DNA of 64,000 bases from Paraburkholderia metrosideri. GTDB taxonomy: Bacteria; Pseudomonadota; Gammaproteobacteria; Burkholderiales; Burkholderiaceae. Position numbers and translations under genes: made by a program. Positions 17,139-27,020 of the stretch are shown here, piece after piece. Where the stretch lies: the NCBI RefSeq assembly GCF_904848625.1, contig NZ_CAJHCP010000004.1:372001-436000 (forward strand), given 5' to 3'. The notes beneath the pieces are model-generated. The model worked only from the letters and a program-made list of their open reading frames with translations, was not told the DNA's origin and did not search any database. Position 1 is the stretch's first letter. Each line of letters starts with the position of its first letter.

Positions 17139-17403
17139 TTACAGACGGTTTGCGGTTAGTTGCAAACAAATTCCCGTTACTTGAATGCCATTCGCCGCCA
17201 TCGACATTGGAACGGGCCAATAGCGGCGGGCTGACCGTTAGTTGCGTTGAAAATGCGCGTCGGCGGGCTAAGACATCCCGTCGACGCGACCAATGCTCAC
17301 ACACAGGAAGCGCCAGGATACCCGGCGAGCGCGATGGGAAAACCGCGGCACCACGAGACCACCGGTTGCCGCACTACTGATTAACTGAACGAAAAATCGA
17401 AAG

Positions 17404-18093
17404 TCACGAGCCGAACATCCGCTCAAGCGCATTTTCCAGATGCGCGCGCATCGCCGCTGCCGCCCCCGGTGCGTCTTTGCGACGAATCGCATCGAGTACC
17501 GCCCAATGCTCGGCCTGCACCACTCGCTGACGCTCCACCGTCTTCACGAGCGACAGGTTGCGTGACAAATTCATGCTGAACAGAATCTGTTCCTCGATAA
17601 ACGACATGACCGTGATGAAGAACGGATTCTTCGACGCACGCGCCACCGCAAGGTGGAACCTGAAGTCGTCCTGCGTGCCGATGCCCCGGGTTTCGATGAT
17701 GTTTTCCAGTTCGTCCCACGCGTGCTGAATCGCAGCGATGTCGTCGGCATCGGCTTTAATGGCTGCCTGCTCGGCCGCGCCCGCCTCGGTCACCATGCGG
17801 AATTCGTAGCAGCGGCGAATATCCGACAGCGTTTCGAGCGGTGCGAAGCGGCGCACGTCCGGGTCGGGTCGACGCGCGACCGTCGTGCCCGAACCGTGCC
17901 GCGTCATGATGATGCCGTCTGCCCGCAGGCGTGCCAATGCTTCGCGCACAGTCGGGCGCGATGTCGCGAACCGTTCGGCCAGTGCATGCTCGGTGGGCAG
18001 GCGCTCGCCCTCCTTGTACTCGCCTTCGAGAATGCGGTTAAGGATGTCGCCGTAAATCTTCTCGGGCAGGCCCGTGGTTTTGCGCTCGTTCAT
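17404..18093 (-). CDS. GntR-family regulator, FadR/FCD subfamily
   Basis: The 229-residue protein has an N-terminal winged HTH (LPTEHALAERFATSRPTVREALARLRADG, positions about 32-60) and an all-helical FCD ligand domain. The FCD metal-site pattern is visible: a Glu/Asp in RMVTEAG, His in FRFHLAVA, and a late His in AEHWAVL. FCD regulators typically sense carboxylic or sugar acids and repress a nearby catabolic operon. The sugar-acid locus at 6.7-14.8 kb, with two TNGTNNNACNA sites in its promoter, is the obvious target, though the quorum-sensing genes separate them. That pairing is inference. Confidence 0.9.
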   Translation of the reverse strand: MNERKTTGLPEKIYGDILNRILEGEYKEGERLPTEHALAERFATSRPTVREALARLRADGIIMTRHGSGTTVARRPDPDVRRFAPLETLSDIRRCYEFRMVTEAGAAEQAAIKADADDIAAIQHAWDELENIIETRGIGTQDDFRFHLAVARASKNPFFITVMSFIEEQILFSMNLSRNLSLVKTVERQRVVQAEHWAVLDAIRRKDAPGAAAAMRAHLENALERMFGS

Positions 18094-18404
18094 CAGCAGG
18101 ACTGAAATAGCTTGTCTGAATAGGGCTTGATTGTAAGGCCAACCCTATGCCGATTTCATCAGAGATATGCTCTATGGATTGCACCGCATAGTGCTGAACC
18201 CTTTGGGATCGGGCTTGCGGGCCCCACGACGTACCGCTTTAAATTTGACAAGTGTTTGATTGACCTCCTGTCGAATGCATCTTTTTCCACGATCATCTAA
18301 GCTTCGTTGGTATAAAAGATCAATGCGCCTGGTCATGAGATCGTGAAACGCGGAAAACGATAAAAACGGCCACGGCATCCGGATTTTTCAGACGCGGAGT
18401 TGAT

Positions 18405-18887
18405 ATGTACACACGCATCCTTGTAGCAGTCGACGGCAGCAACACCTCACGTCGCGCCTTTGAAGCAGCACTCGACCTGGCCAAGTCCAACAATGCAGTT
18501 CTTCAGCCGTTCTATGTCGTCGAAAACACTCCCATGTATTTTGAGGCGCCGGGCTACGACCCTTCGGTACTGCGCAACCGTCTGGTCGAACAAGGGAAGG
18601 AACTCGGCGCGGAATTCGCGAAAGCGATGATTGAGAGTGGCGTGAAGGGAGACCTGGCCGTTGGCGAAGCGTCGTCGCTCGACGATGTGTCTGCAGTCGT
18701 ACTGAACGCAGCGGCCGATTTCAAGGCCGACTTGCTGGTCATGGGCACGCATGGCAGGCGCGGTTTCCAGCGCCTGATTCTCGGTAGCGTCGCCGAACGC
18801 TGCGTGCGTCAGGCGACCTTGCCGGTGTTGCTGATTCCAGCCGCCGCAGGTCAGGCATCGTCCTCAGACGCGGCAGCTGGGGCCTAA
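18405..18887 (+). CDS. Universal stress protein, UspA family
   Basis: The 160-residue cytoplasmic protein begins with the family strand YTRILVAVDGS. It carries the ATP-binding motif G-x2-G-x9-G-S (GTHGRRGFQRLILGS), which places it in the nucleotide-binding UspA/MJ0577 group. It ends in the usual RQATLPVLLIP strand. It is a single-gene unit in an AT-rich setting, followed by a stable hairpin. Confidence 0.92.
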   Translation: MYTRILVAVDGSNTSRRAFEAALDLAKSNNAVLQPFYVVENTPMYFEAPGYDPSVLRNRLVEQGKELGAEFAKAMIESGVKGDLAVGEASSLDDVSAVVLNAAADFKADLLVMGTHGRRGFQRLILGSVAERCVRQATLPVLLIPAAAGQASSSDAAAGA

Positions 18888-18901
18888 CTTTCCGGATGCA
18901 A

Positions 18902-18924
18902 CGGGCCGGTGGAAGACCGGCCCG
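18902..18924 (+). terminator. Hairpin after the universal stress protein gene
   Basis: CGGGCCGGT (18902-18910) and ACCGGCCCG (18916-18924) form a perfect 9-bp stem with a 5-base loop, 14 bases after the stop codon. No T tract follows. Confidence 0.55.
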
Positions 18925-19573
18925 CAGAAGCTCGAACGTCATCAATCCGGTATTGGTTCTGTTTGACCCTGCGACTGAATTGCGGCGCGATTTACGTTGC
19001 GAGACTTTCCTATATGTCCCGGCGATATCTTCCCGGCCCATTACCCGCTTTGCGCGAACGCGTGCATTTTCTTGCAGTTCAGCTTATCGCCAGCCTATAT
19101 AAAATCAAATGGATAGCGACAATAATTTTCCCTTCCCGCTTCGGTTAATCAATATCCTCAATCGTCAAATCGACGATGTGATACCTGTATTGCAAAAATA
19201 ATTATTCTCTCAATCGATTAATGGCCGCCGTACGCCAAGATAAATAGCCGAATTGACGCACGACGTTACACCCGGCGCAAATCTCACCTCGGCAACCTCA
19301 TCAACTGATCCTTAATCCGAAAACCGCTATTACCTTTCTCGGTCAGCAATAGATCAATTCTACTGCAATTTCGTTTAAACATGATTTTCTTAACGCCTCT
19401 TTCCGCCCCTGTCATACTTTAGCTGAACTTGCGCTGGCAAGCCTCTTCGTAAGGCCGCAGCGAGCTTTAGGAGAAATCCTATATCCCGATATTCAGTCGA
19501 ACGATATTCTTACTCAATCGCTGCAGAGTTTAGGACGCGAGACCAATGCAATCACCAAAATCCATCCTTAATC
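18925..19573. other. AT-rich intergenic region without a confident gene
   Basis: About 650 bases with visibly higher A/T than the neighbouring genes (for example around 19080-19260 and 19330-19420). Only short frames lacking features occur. It leads into the broken DUF4148-like gene. Confidence 0.5.
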
Positions 19574-19798
19574 ATGAGCAAAGCAATCAAAACCATTAGA
19601 TTCATTTTAATCGCTGGCGCCTTTCAGGCAAGCCAGGCTTACGCGCAGCCAACCGCCGGCGGAGCAGCATCGTCGGAACGGGGTGTTGAATCATAGGTCA
19701 CCCACAAAACGCGCGATGAAGTCAAACGGCATATAGCAGAAAGCCGTCAAAACGCCACCCACTCCGAGGCATTGAAGCGATTGTACAAAGGACACTGA
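19574..19798 (+). pseudogene. DUF4148-like small secreted protein with an in-frame TAG
   Basis: From the ATG at 19574 the frame encodes a signal peptide (ending near SQAYA|QP) and 40 residues, then a TAG at 19694-19696. The same frame continues for 33 further codons (VTHKTRDEVKRHIAES, then EALKRLYKGH) to a TGA at 19796. The part after the TAG is the typical DUF4148 pattern (TRxEVxxEL..., ending LYxGH), and the part before it is the usual leader of that family in Burkholderia. A single base change thus splits one 74-codon gene. A sequencing error is the alternative. Confidence 0.7.
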
Positions 19799-19962
19799 TC
19801 CATTTTCTAAAGTCCGATTATGGCGATAAGTGAATCCGGCTGCAGACCGGCTCTTTTTGCACCTTCTCAGTCCCGACAGCAACAGCCGTCTGGAACCTCA
19901 ATCCTGAACTGCCGTGTCCGCCCAGCAGACAGAGGCTCTTCTGATCAAAATACGAGAATCAA

Positions 19963-20577
19963 ATGAAAAAGACTCGCCGCTCCCAATTGGCCCTCCTGAT
20001 CATTGCCGCCGCCGTGAGCATGGGCAGTGTTTCCGCCGCGGAGACCAAGAGTTCCAGAAATCTCCCTGACGACTTCTCCTCCATGAGCGCGGACAAGTCG
20101 GCAGAGCGCATCAACAAGACTCCCGAGCAGTTTCGCAACGAGCGCGCAACCGTCGAAAAAAATCTGAACAACTTCGACGACCTGGACTTCAATGTCTACA
20201 GTCATCAGAAGTGGGACGAAATGCATCGTAGTCATGCTGAAGACATCATCGTGCATTATCCCGACGGTACGACAACGCATGGCCTGAAAGAACACCTCGA
20301 TCGGTCCAAAAAGATTTTCAGCTTCGCACCCGACACCGAGAACCCGATTCACCATATCCGAATCGGTCAAGGTCAATACACCGCGGTTACCGGTGTCTGG
20401 CGCGGCACGTTCACCAAACCGATGGTACTCGCCGACGGCAAGGTAATCGCTCCCAACGGCAAGCGCTTTGAAATCGAAATGGCAACCGTGGGCCGTTGGA
20501 ACGACGCCGGCACCATGGACGAAGAATGGCTCTTTTACGATGACTACACGTTCATGAAGCAGTTGGGTTTACTCTGA
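19963..20577 (+). CDS. Exported SnoaL/NTF2-like (ester-cyclase-type) protein
   Basis: The 204-residue product has a Sec signal peptide (cleavage near SVSAAE) and a charged linker. A domain from about residue 80 then resembles SnoaL-like polyketide/ester cyclases: HRSHAEDIIVHYPDGTTTHGLKEHL, VTGVWRGTFTKP, and a closing VGRWNDAGTMDEEWLFYDDYTFMKQLG. This alpha+beta barrel is used for many small-molecule reactions or simple binding, so the substrate is unknown. It lies in a less GC-rich stretch beside the broken DUF4148-like gene. Confidence 0.8.
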   Translation: MKKTRRSQLALLIIAAAVSMGSVSAAETKSSRNLPDDFSSMSADKSAERINKTPEQFRNERATVEKNLNNFDDLDFNVYSHQKWDEMHRSHAEDIIVHYPDGTTTHGLKEHLDRSKKIFSFAPDTENPIHHIRIGQGQYTAVTGVWRGTFTKPMVLADGKVIAPNGKRFEIEMATVGRWNDAGTMDEEWLFYDDYTFMKQLGLL

Positions 20578-20614
20578 TTTAGAAACCTCAACCCACTCTC
20601 ACGCTATCCTGAGC

Positions 20615-20645
20615 GGCGATCGACAGAACACTATGTTCGATCGCC
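20615..20645 (+). terminator. Hairpin after the SnoaL-like gene
   Basis: GGCGATCGA (20615-20623) and TCGATCGCC (20637-20645) form a perfect 9-bp stem, about 40 bases after the stop codon. No T tract follows. Confidence 0.5.
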
Positions 20646-21127
20646 GTCGCCATTATGCCGAGTAAGTTGGCCCGAAGAATCGACATCTTTTAGCCGCGAG
20701 GCCACAACCAGATAGTGGGTTAAAACGCGGCGCCTCTCTCTCCTGATCCGCACCGCTTCGATTGCAGCGCTCACCAGCCATCTAGCCCCGTGCGATGCCA
20801 ACCGGCCTTGAGTCAACGTACAACAATTACGCACGTGACGGGCAGGCCTACTGAAAGATTCCCCTCGATCCTCACCTGTGCCGAGAACTTTTCCACATAA
20901 ATCATGCGTTGGTGAAAAGACGGATCGAACGTGCTACCCTTTCGTCAGAAAGCGCGTAAAACATTTATCTTTGCTTGCGACATAGGTCCAGACAACAGGA
21001 GTGAGGCGCACGCGCCATCCGCTTCCGTCGGAATGGCCACCCAGAAAACGTAAAAAAACTGCCGACCGTCATCAGACCGTAGCCAATCTGAAGCGCGAAA
21101 AAGAGTGCCTTTGTCGAGGAGTTTCTC
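20646..21127. other. Intergenic region before the RND operon
   Basis: No convincing gene is visible. A 101-codon minus-strand frame (20965-21270) overlaps the start of the efflux operon and has no recognisable features. The efflux promoter should lie here; no regulator gene adjoins the operon. Confidence 0.4.
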
Positions 21128-22321
21128 TTGCCTTGCTCAGCCTGCAGCCTGCGTAGTCGTGTCCACTCACTCCTGGTGATCAGCCTGTCACTTGCATGTT
21201 TTGCATGCGGCGACAAGCAGTCTGCTCCAGCGACTGCCGCGCCACTGATTCCCGTATTGGTCGAAACCATCTCGGCCTCGTCTGTTCCCGATGTCGTCGA
21301 ATTGCCTGGCCGGATCGAGGCAGTCCGCTCAGCGGAAATTCGTGCCCGGGTCGACGGAATTGTCGAACGTACGCTTTATCAGGAAGGCACGGACCTGCCG
21401 GCAGGCGCACCGCTCTTCCAGATCGATCCCCGGGACTACCGCGCCCAATTGCAGCAGGCACAAGCCGCCCTCGCACGAACAACCGCCGTCCGCGATAACG
21501 CAGCGTCGGTCGTCGAGCGCTTCAAGCCATTGGTCGGCCGCCACGCGGTCAGTGCTCAGGAATACGATGCCGCGCTGGCGACCATGCAACAGGCGCAGGC
21601 AAACGTCGCCGATGCGCAGGCCGCTGTGACGCTCGCCCAGTTACGGCTCGATCGCTGCATCGTGCGCACGCCCATTGCCGGACGCGTCGGCCGTGCGCAA
21701 ATTACCGAAGGTGCGCTCGTCAGCGCCGGAGCGGCAACGCTTCTGGCCCAGGTCAACCAGCTCACGCCGATCAACGCGGTCTTCACGCAATCGAATACCG
21801 CCATGCTCGATGTCGAGCAGCAGATTCAATCCGGCACGCGTCAGGCAATCGAGATGAAACATGTCGAGGTGCAACTGGTGCTCGCCAACGGCCAGGTATA
21901 TGGCGAGCGCGGTTTCCTCGACTTCGCCGACCTGGTCGTCGACCCGTCCACCGGCACGCAGACCGTGCGGGCCCAGTTCGCCAATCCGTCGCGCACCCTG
22001 CTGCCGGGGCAGTTTGTCCGCGGCCGCATCATCACGGCGGGTAACCGGCAGGGCATCCGGATCCCCGAGCGGGCGGTGCAACTGGACAACGGTGTCGGGA
22101 GTGTGACGCTCGTCGCGGACGACGGCACCGTATTCCAGCGCAACATCGATCTGGGCGAGCAAGGTGAAGGACGGTGGACCGTCCGCGCCGGTTTGAAGCC
22201 CGGCGAGCGCGTCATTGTCGACGGCTGGCAGAAGGTTCAGCCGGGCCAGCGTGTCGACGCGCGGCCCGCTCCCGAGCCGTCTGCGCCGCCGGCGCCGACT
22301 CCGGCCTCGGCCACGCGCTGA
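21128..22321 (+). CDS. RND efflux periplasmic adaptor (membrane-fusion) protein
   Basis: The 397-residue adaptor links the inner-membrane pump to the outer-membrane channel. It shows an N-terminal signal ending in a lipoprotein-like SLACFACG, the lipoyl half-motif VELPGRIEAVRSAEIRARVDGIV, a coiled-coil hairpin (LQQAQAALARTTAVRDNA and following), the second lipoyl half (IVRTPIAGRVGRAQITEG) and the beta-barrel segment STGTQTVRAQFANP. The start appears to be TTG at 21128, with GAGGAG seven bases upstream; a GTG at 21176 is a weaker option. It is the first gene of a three-gene operon. Confidence 0.93.
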   Translation: MPCSACSLRSRVHSLLVISLSLACFACGDKQSAPATAAPLIPVLVETISASSVPDVVELPGRIEAVRSAEIRARVDGIVERTLYQEGTDLPAGAPLFQIDPRDYRAQLQQAQAALARTTAVRDNAASVVERFKPLVGRHAVSAQEYDAALATMQQAQANVADAQAAVTLAQLRLDRCIVRTPIAGRVGRAQITEGALVSAGAATLLAQVNQLTPINAVFTQSNTAMLDVEQQIQSGTRQAIEMKHVEVQLVLANGQVYGERGFLDFADLVVDPSTGTQTVRAQFANPSRTLLPGQFVRGRIITAGNRQGIRIPERAVQLDNGVGSVTLVADDGTVFQRNIDLGEQGEGRWTVRAGLKPGERVIVDGWQKVQPGQRVDARPAPEPSAPPAPTPASATR

Positions 22322-22332
22322 CGGGCGCCCAG

Positions 22333-25300
22333 ATGAACCGCTTCTTCGTCGCCCGCCCCGTCTTCGCCTGGGTTATCGCCCTCTTCACTGTGCTATTCGG
22401 CGGCCTGGCCGTCGCGCTTCTGCCGGTCGAACAATATCCCGACGTCGCGCCGCCGTCGCTCAACATCTCGGCCAGCTTCAGTGGCGCCGATGCGCAAACG
22501 CTCGAAAGAAGTGTCACCTCGATCATCGAAGACGAGATGAACGGCATCGAGAACTTTCTGTACATGTCGTCGATCAGCCGCTCCAACGGCACCGCGCAGA
22601 TCACCGTGGTGCTCAAGCCAGGCACCAATCTCGACATCGCGCGAACTCAGGTTCAGGACCGTCTGAGCCGGGTCGAGCCGCGGCTGCCGCTGGAAGTGCG
22701 GCAGCTCGGCGTGACCGTCACGAAGGCATCCACCGGCTTTCTGATGCTGCTCGCGTTGCAGACCACCGACGGCGCCACCAACGCAGTAGCGATGGGCAAC
22801 TTCGCGTCGAACAACATCGTCAACGAGTTGCGGCGTATCGACGGGGTTGGCGATGTGCAACTGTTCGGCTCGTCGTACGCCATGCGGATCTGGCTCGACC
22901 AGCGCAAGCTGGCCGGCTTCGGGTTGTCGGCGAGCGAGGTTTTGTCCGCGGTGCAGGAGCAGAACAGTCAGACGGCCGGCGGCGGACTCGGCGATCAGCC
23001 CAATGCCGAAGGCTCCGAATTCACCGCGCAAATCGTCACGCAAAGCCGCTTCTCGACGCCCGAGCAGTTCCGCGAGATCATCATTCGCGCGAATCCGGAC
23101 GGCTCGACGGTACGGCTTGGCGATGTGGCCCGGATCGAACTGGGTAACGACAGTTACGGCAACCGCCTGACCGTCAACGGCAAGGAAGCCGCCGGCATTG
23201 CGATCCAGTTGGCGAGCGGCGCGAACGCGCTAGCGGTGGCCAACGCCGTACGCGCTCGCATGACCCAACTGCAGCCGACATTCCCGCGCGGCGTGGTCTG
23301 GACCGTGCCGTTCGATACGACGCCGTTCATCAACACGTCGGTGCAGAGCGTGATACGCACGATGATCGAAGCGCTTCTGCTCGTCACCGTCGTCGTGTTT
23401 CTCTTTCTGCAGGACTGGCGCGCCACGCTGATTCCCACGCTGGTCGTCCCGGTCGCGCTGATCGGCACCTGCGCGGGTTTGTACCTGTTCGGTCTGTCGA
23501 TCAACATCCTGTCGTTGTTCGGGATGGTGGTGGCGATCGGTATCCTCAACGACGACGCGATCGTCGTCGTGGAAAATGTCGCGCGCATCATGCGCGAAGA
23601 GGGCCTGAGCGCGCCTCGCGCGACCGTCAAGGCAGTCGGCCAGATATCCGGCGCGGTGATCGCGAGTACCCTGGTGCTGGTCGCGGTATTCATCCCGATG
23701 GCGTTCTTCCCGGGTTCAACGGGCGGGATTTACCGGCAGTTCTCGGTGACCCTCGCCGTGTCGATCATGCTGTCCACGCTGCTCGCACTCACGCTCGGCG
23801 CAGCGTTGTGCGCAGCGCTGCTGCGCAACGAAACCGCCAGCAGCCCGGCGTCGAGGAACGCGGCATCGCGAATGCTGCATCGCGTATTCGACGGCTTTAA
23901 TCGCGGCCTGGAAGCGGGCACCGAGCGGTATATCCGCGGCGTCGATGCGATGCTGAAAAAGCCGTTGCGATGGCTGCTGGTGTTCGTCGTCGCGTGCGTG
24001 ATCACCGGCTTTCTTTTCGTGCGCCTGCCAGGCGGCTTTCTGCCGACCGAAGACCAGGGCCATATTTTCATCACTTATACCGGCGCACCGGGTTCCACTG
24101 AAGAACGTACCCGGCAGGCGGTCAACCAGGTCGAAGCATTCTTGCGGACTCAACCTCAGGTTCGAAATGTAGCGTCGGTGACAGGCTTCAGCTTCTTCGG
24201 ACAGGGACAATCGGCGGCGTTGTCGTTTGTCGATCTGACGCCGTGGGGTGAGCGCTCCGGAGAAGACAACTCGGCGAGCGCACTGGTTCGCCGCGCCAAT
24301 GCCGCGTTTCGCCAGATTCCGGAAGCGATTATCTTTGCGCTCGACCCGCCTCCTATCCCGTCATTAGGAACTGCCACCGGCTTCACGATGAAGGTTCAGG
24401 ATCGCAGCGGCGTGGGTGGCGAAGCGCTGCAGCAGGCCGCGCAGCGAATCATGATTGCGGCGTCGCAAAGCAGCGTTCTCGCGGGCGTACGACCGGAAGG
24501 CATGCCCGAAGCGCCGCAACTCTATGTGGAGATAGATCGCGTCAAGGCGCGTGCACTGGGTCTGCAGATCCGGCAGGTCAATCAGGCACTGGCGCTATCG
24601 TTCGGCTCGAACTACGTGAACGACTTCGTGTTCGAAGGCAATGTGCTGCGCGTATTTCTGCAAGCCGATGCCACGCAACGAATGCGCGCGGAAGACGTGA
24701 GTGCACTACGGCTTCCGAACAACCGTGGCGAGATGGTGCCGTTCTCGGCATTTGCCCGCATTCGCTGGATCTCCGGTCCGCAGCAACTCGAGCGCTACAA
24801 CGGCTTCCCTTCCGCGACGTTGTCGGGTCAGGCCGCGGCAGGCCGGTCGAGCGGCGCGGCGATCGCCGAAATGGAGCGCATCGCGTCGCACGTGCTGACC
24901 GGCAATCTCACGTACGAATGGACCGGCACCGCACTCGAAGAAAAGCAGGCCGGTGGCCAGATCGGCATGCTGCTCGGGTTGTCGCTGGTGGTGGTATTCC
25001 TGCTGCTGGCCGCGCTCTATGAAAGTTGGGCCATTCCGGTCGCGGTGTTGCTGATCATTCCATTCGGTGTGATCGGCGCAGTGTTGTTGACGATGATGCG
25101 CGGGCTTTCCGCCGACGTGTATTTCAACATCGGGCTAGTGACCATCATCGGGCTTGCGGCGAAGAACGCTATTCTGATTGTCGAGTTCGCGATCAAGGCG
25201 GAGTCCGAAGGCAGCGATCCCATCACCGCAGCGAAAAATGGCGCGCAACAGCGTTTGCGTCCGATTCTGATGACCAGTGTCACGTTCGTGCTCGGCATGA

Positions 25301-25533
25301 TGCCGCTCGTCCTCGCCACCGGCGCGGGCGCGGCAAGCCGGCGCGCGGTAGGTACGGGCGTGATGGGCAGCATGCTCACGGCAACGCTATTCGGGGTCTT
25401 CTTTACGCCGCTCTTTTATGTGGCCGCTCGCCGTTGGCTGAGTCGCAAGAAACGCAATAGCGGACTGGACGACGATCTGTCCACACCCGAGCGGGAGCCT
25501 GAGCAACCCCGCGGAGGGCCGAGCGATGCGTAA
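22333..25533 (+). CDS. RND multidrug efflux inner-membrane pump (AcrB/MexF type, HAE1)
   Basis: The 1066-residue proton-driven pump exports drugs or other amphiphiles. It begins MNRFFVARPVFAWVIALF, has the paired essential aspartates of helix 4 in VAIGILNDDAIVVVENV, two large periplasmic loops, and the C-terminal transmembrane half with GLVTIIGLAAKNAILIVEF. The frame extends upstream into the adaptor gene, but the ATG at 22333, 11 bases after the adaptor stop, fits the universal N-terminus. Full length, no sign of damage. Its last 8 bases overlap the next gene. Confidence 0.96.
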   Translation: MNRFFVARPVFAWVIALFTVLFGGLAVALLPVEQYPDVAPPSLNISASFSGADAQTLERSVTSIIEDEMNGIENFLYMSSISRSNGTAQITVVLKPGTNLDIARTQVQDRLSRVEPRLPLEVRQLGVTVTKASTGFLMLLALQTTDGATNAVAMGNFASNNIVNELRRIDGVGDVQLFGSSYAMRIWLDQRKLAGFGLSASEVLSAVQEQNSQTAGGGLGDQPNAEGSEFTAQIVTQSRFSTPEQFREIIIRANPDGSTVRLGDVARIELGNDSYGNRLTVNGKEAAGIAIQLASGANALAVANAVRARMTQLQPTFPRGVVWTVPFDTTPFINTSVQSVIRTMIEALLLVTVVVFLFLQDWRATLIPTLVVPVALIGTCAGLYLFGLSINILSLFGMVVAIGILNDDAIVVVENVARIMREEGLSAPRATVKAVGQISGAVIASTLVLVAVFIPMAFFPGSTGGIYRQFSVTLAVSIMLSTLLALTLGAALCAALLRNETASSPASRNAASRMLHRVFDGFNRGLEAGTERYIRGVDAMLKKPLRWLLVFVVACVITGFLFVRLPGGFLPTEDQGHIFITYTGAPGSTEERTRQAVNQVEAFLRTQPQVRNVASVTGFSFFGQGQSAALSFVDLTPWGERSGEDNSASALVRRANAAFRQIPEAIIFALDPPPIPSLGTATGFTMKVQDRSGVGGEALQQAAQRIMIAASQSSVLAGVRPEGMPEAPQLYVEIDRVKARALGLQIRQVNQALALSFGSNYVNDFVFEGNVLRVFLQADATQRMRAEDVSALRLPNNRGEMVPFSAFARIRWISGPQQLERYNGFPSATLSGQAAAGRSSGAAIAEMERIASHVLTGNLTYEWTGTALEEKQAGGQIGMLLGLSLVVVFLLLAALYESWAIPVAVLLIIPFGVIGAVLLTMMRGLSADVYFNIGLVTIIGLAAKNAILIVEFAIKAESEGSDPITAAKNGAQQRLRPILMTSVTFVLGMMPLVLATGAGAASRRAVGTGVMGSMLTATLFGVFFTPLFYVAARRWLSRKKRNSGLDDDLSTPEREPEQPRGGPSDA

Positions 25534-26944
25534 GCGCCTGCTCGTGACACTCGTGTGCGGCTTGCTGGCCGCGTGCAACTTTGCGCCGCCGTATCGCCAG
25601 CCCGATCTGCCGATTGCGGAACACTTCGATGCGTTCCCGACCGCCAGCCTCGAAGAAGCACAGCTCGCGAAAGAAGTGGACTGGGAGACGTTTTTCGCCG
25701 ATCCACAATTGAAGTTGCTGATCTCCACGGCATTGCAACGTAACCGCGATCTGGTGGCATCGACTGCACGCATCGAACAGGCTCGCGCGTTTTATCGCAT
25801 CCAGAATGCGGCCCGTCTGCCGCAGGTCAATGTGAACGGCAGCGCTACGCGCACGAAAGCGCCGCTCGGTTCGATCGACCCGGAGTTCGATAACACGGAT
25901 ATATCGGTTCAATTCAATCAGTACAACGTGCAGGCCGCCGTCGCGTCGTTCGAACTCGATTTCTGGGGGCGCGTGCGCAATCTGAGTGAAAGCGCACGCC
26001 GCCAATATCTGGCCACCGTCGAAGCCCAGCGCGCATTCCGGTTGTCGCTGATCGGCAATGTGGCCGCGACCTACTACGCGATCCGTTCGGGCGATGAAGG
26101 CATTGCGCTAGCCGAGCGGACCGTCGCAAGCCGCCAGTATGCGTTGGATGTCGCGAAACTTCGGCTGGATGCCGGAGTGACGTCCTCGGTCGATTATGAG
26201 CAGGCCGCCATTCTCGTGACACAGGCGCAAACCCAACTCGCGGAATTGCAAAGGACCACGGCGCAGCAGCGTAATCAACTGACGGTGCTTATCGGTGGGC
26301 CACTGGAAAGTGTGCTGCCAGATGCGTCGTCGATTGCGGACGCCGCGCAGTTCGGCGCACTGGACCCTGGTTTGCCTTCCGCGCTACTCGTCAATCGACC
26401 GGACATTCTGCAAGCCGAACAACAGCTTCGTTCCGCGGATGCCGACATCGGCGCCGCCCGCGCCGATTTCTTCCCGCGCATTTCGCTGACAGGAAGCTTC
26501 GGTTATGTGTCGTCGGAACTCAGCGATTTTTTTGTACCGGGCAAACAGGCATGGTCGATGGGCGCGATTATCGGCATGCCGATTTTCGACGCTGGTCAAC
26601 GGTCGGCTCAACTCGCCCAGGCACGTGCAAGGCACGACGAACTGGTGGCGACCTATCAGCGCACCGTGCAAACGGCCTTTCGCGAAGTATCGGATGCGTT
26701 GGTCGGACGGCAACGCTATACGGAACAGATTACCGCGCAGGAACATGCCGTCGAAGCACAGCGCTTACTCGCGGAGACCGCCGAGCTTCGCTATGAAAAC
26801 GGCATCTCGATCTATCTGGAAGTGGTGGATGCACGCCGCAGTCTTTTTGCCGCCGAGCAGCAATTGATCCAGCTTCGCGCGACAGCATTGCAAAATAGCG
26901 TATCGCTCTATGTCGCGCTGGGCGGTGGACCCGACACGCCTTAA
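25526..26944 (+). CDS. RND outer-membrane channel lipoprotein (NodT/OprM family)
   Basis: The 472-residue protein has a lipoprotein signal with LLAAC at the cleavage site (C17) and two repeated outer-membrane-efflux domains. Family motifs include FELDFWGRVRN, the RLDAGVTSSVDYEQA helix, LLVNRPDILQAEQQLRSADADIGAARADFFP, and the second-half ELRYENGISIYLEVVDARRSL. Translation is probably coupled to the pump gene (8-base overlap). With the two upstream genes it makes a complete tripartite pump. Confidence 0.95.
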   Translation: MRKRLLVTLVCGLLAACNFAPPYRQPDLPIAEHFDAFPTASLEEAQLAKEVDWETFFADPQLKLLISTALQRNRDLVASTARIEQARAFYRIQNAARLPQVNVNGSATRTKAPLGSIDPEFDNTDISVQFNQYNVQAAVASFELDFWGRVRNLSESARRQYLATVEAQRAFRLSLIGNVAATYYAIRSGDEGIALAERTVASRQYALDVAKLRLDAGVTSSVDYEQAAILVTQAQTQLAELQRTTAQQRNQLTVLIGGPLESVLPDASSIADAAQFGALDPGLPSALLVNRPDILQAEQQLRSADADIGAARADFFPRISLTGSFGYVSSELSDFFVPGKQAWSMGAIIGMPIFDAGQRSAQLAQARARHDELVATYQRTVQTAFREVSDALVGRQRYTEQITAQEHAVEAQRLLAETAELRYENGISIYLEVVDARRSLFAAEQQLIQLRATALQNSVSLYVALGGGPDTP

Positions 26945-26974
26945 CTGCCCATTGCCGCTGCGGTAAACGACAAA

Positions 26975-26999
26975 CGGCGCGCCAGATCGTAGCGCGCCG
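26975..26999. terminator. Bidirectional hairpin between nodT-like and protease genes
   Basis: CGGCGCGC (26975-26982) and GCGCGCCG (26992-26999) form an 8-bp perfect stem between two convergent genes. Confidence 0.6.
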
Positions 27000-27020
27000 C
27001 ATGATTGATTCAACTACACG

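Noticed and set aside
20965-21270. A 101-codon minus-strand frame overlapping the start of the RND operon
   Set aside because: No recognisable domain, and it overlaps the signal peptide of the adaptor gene.
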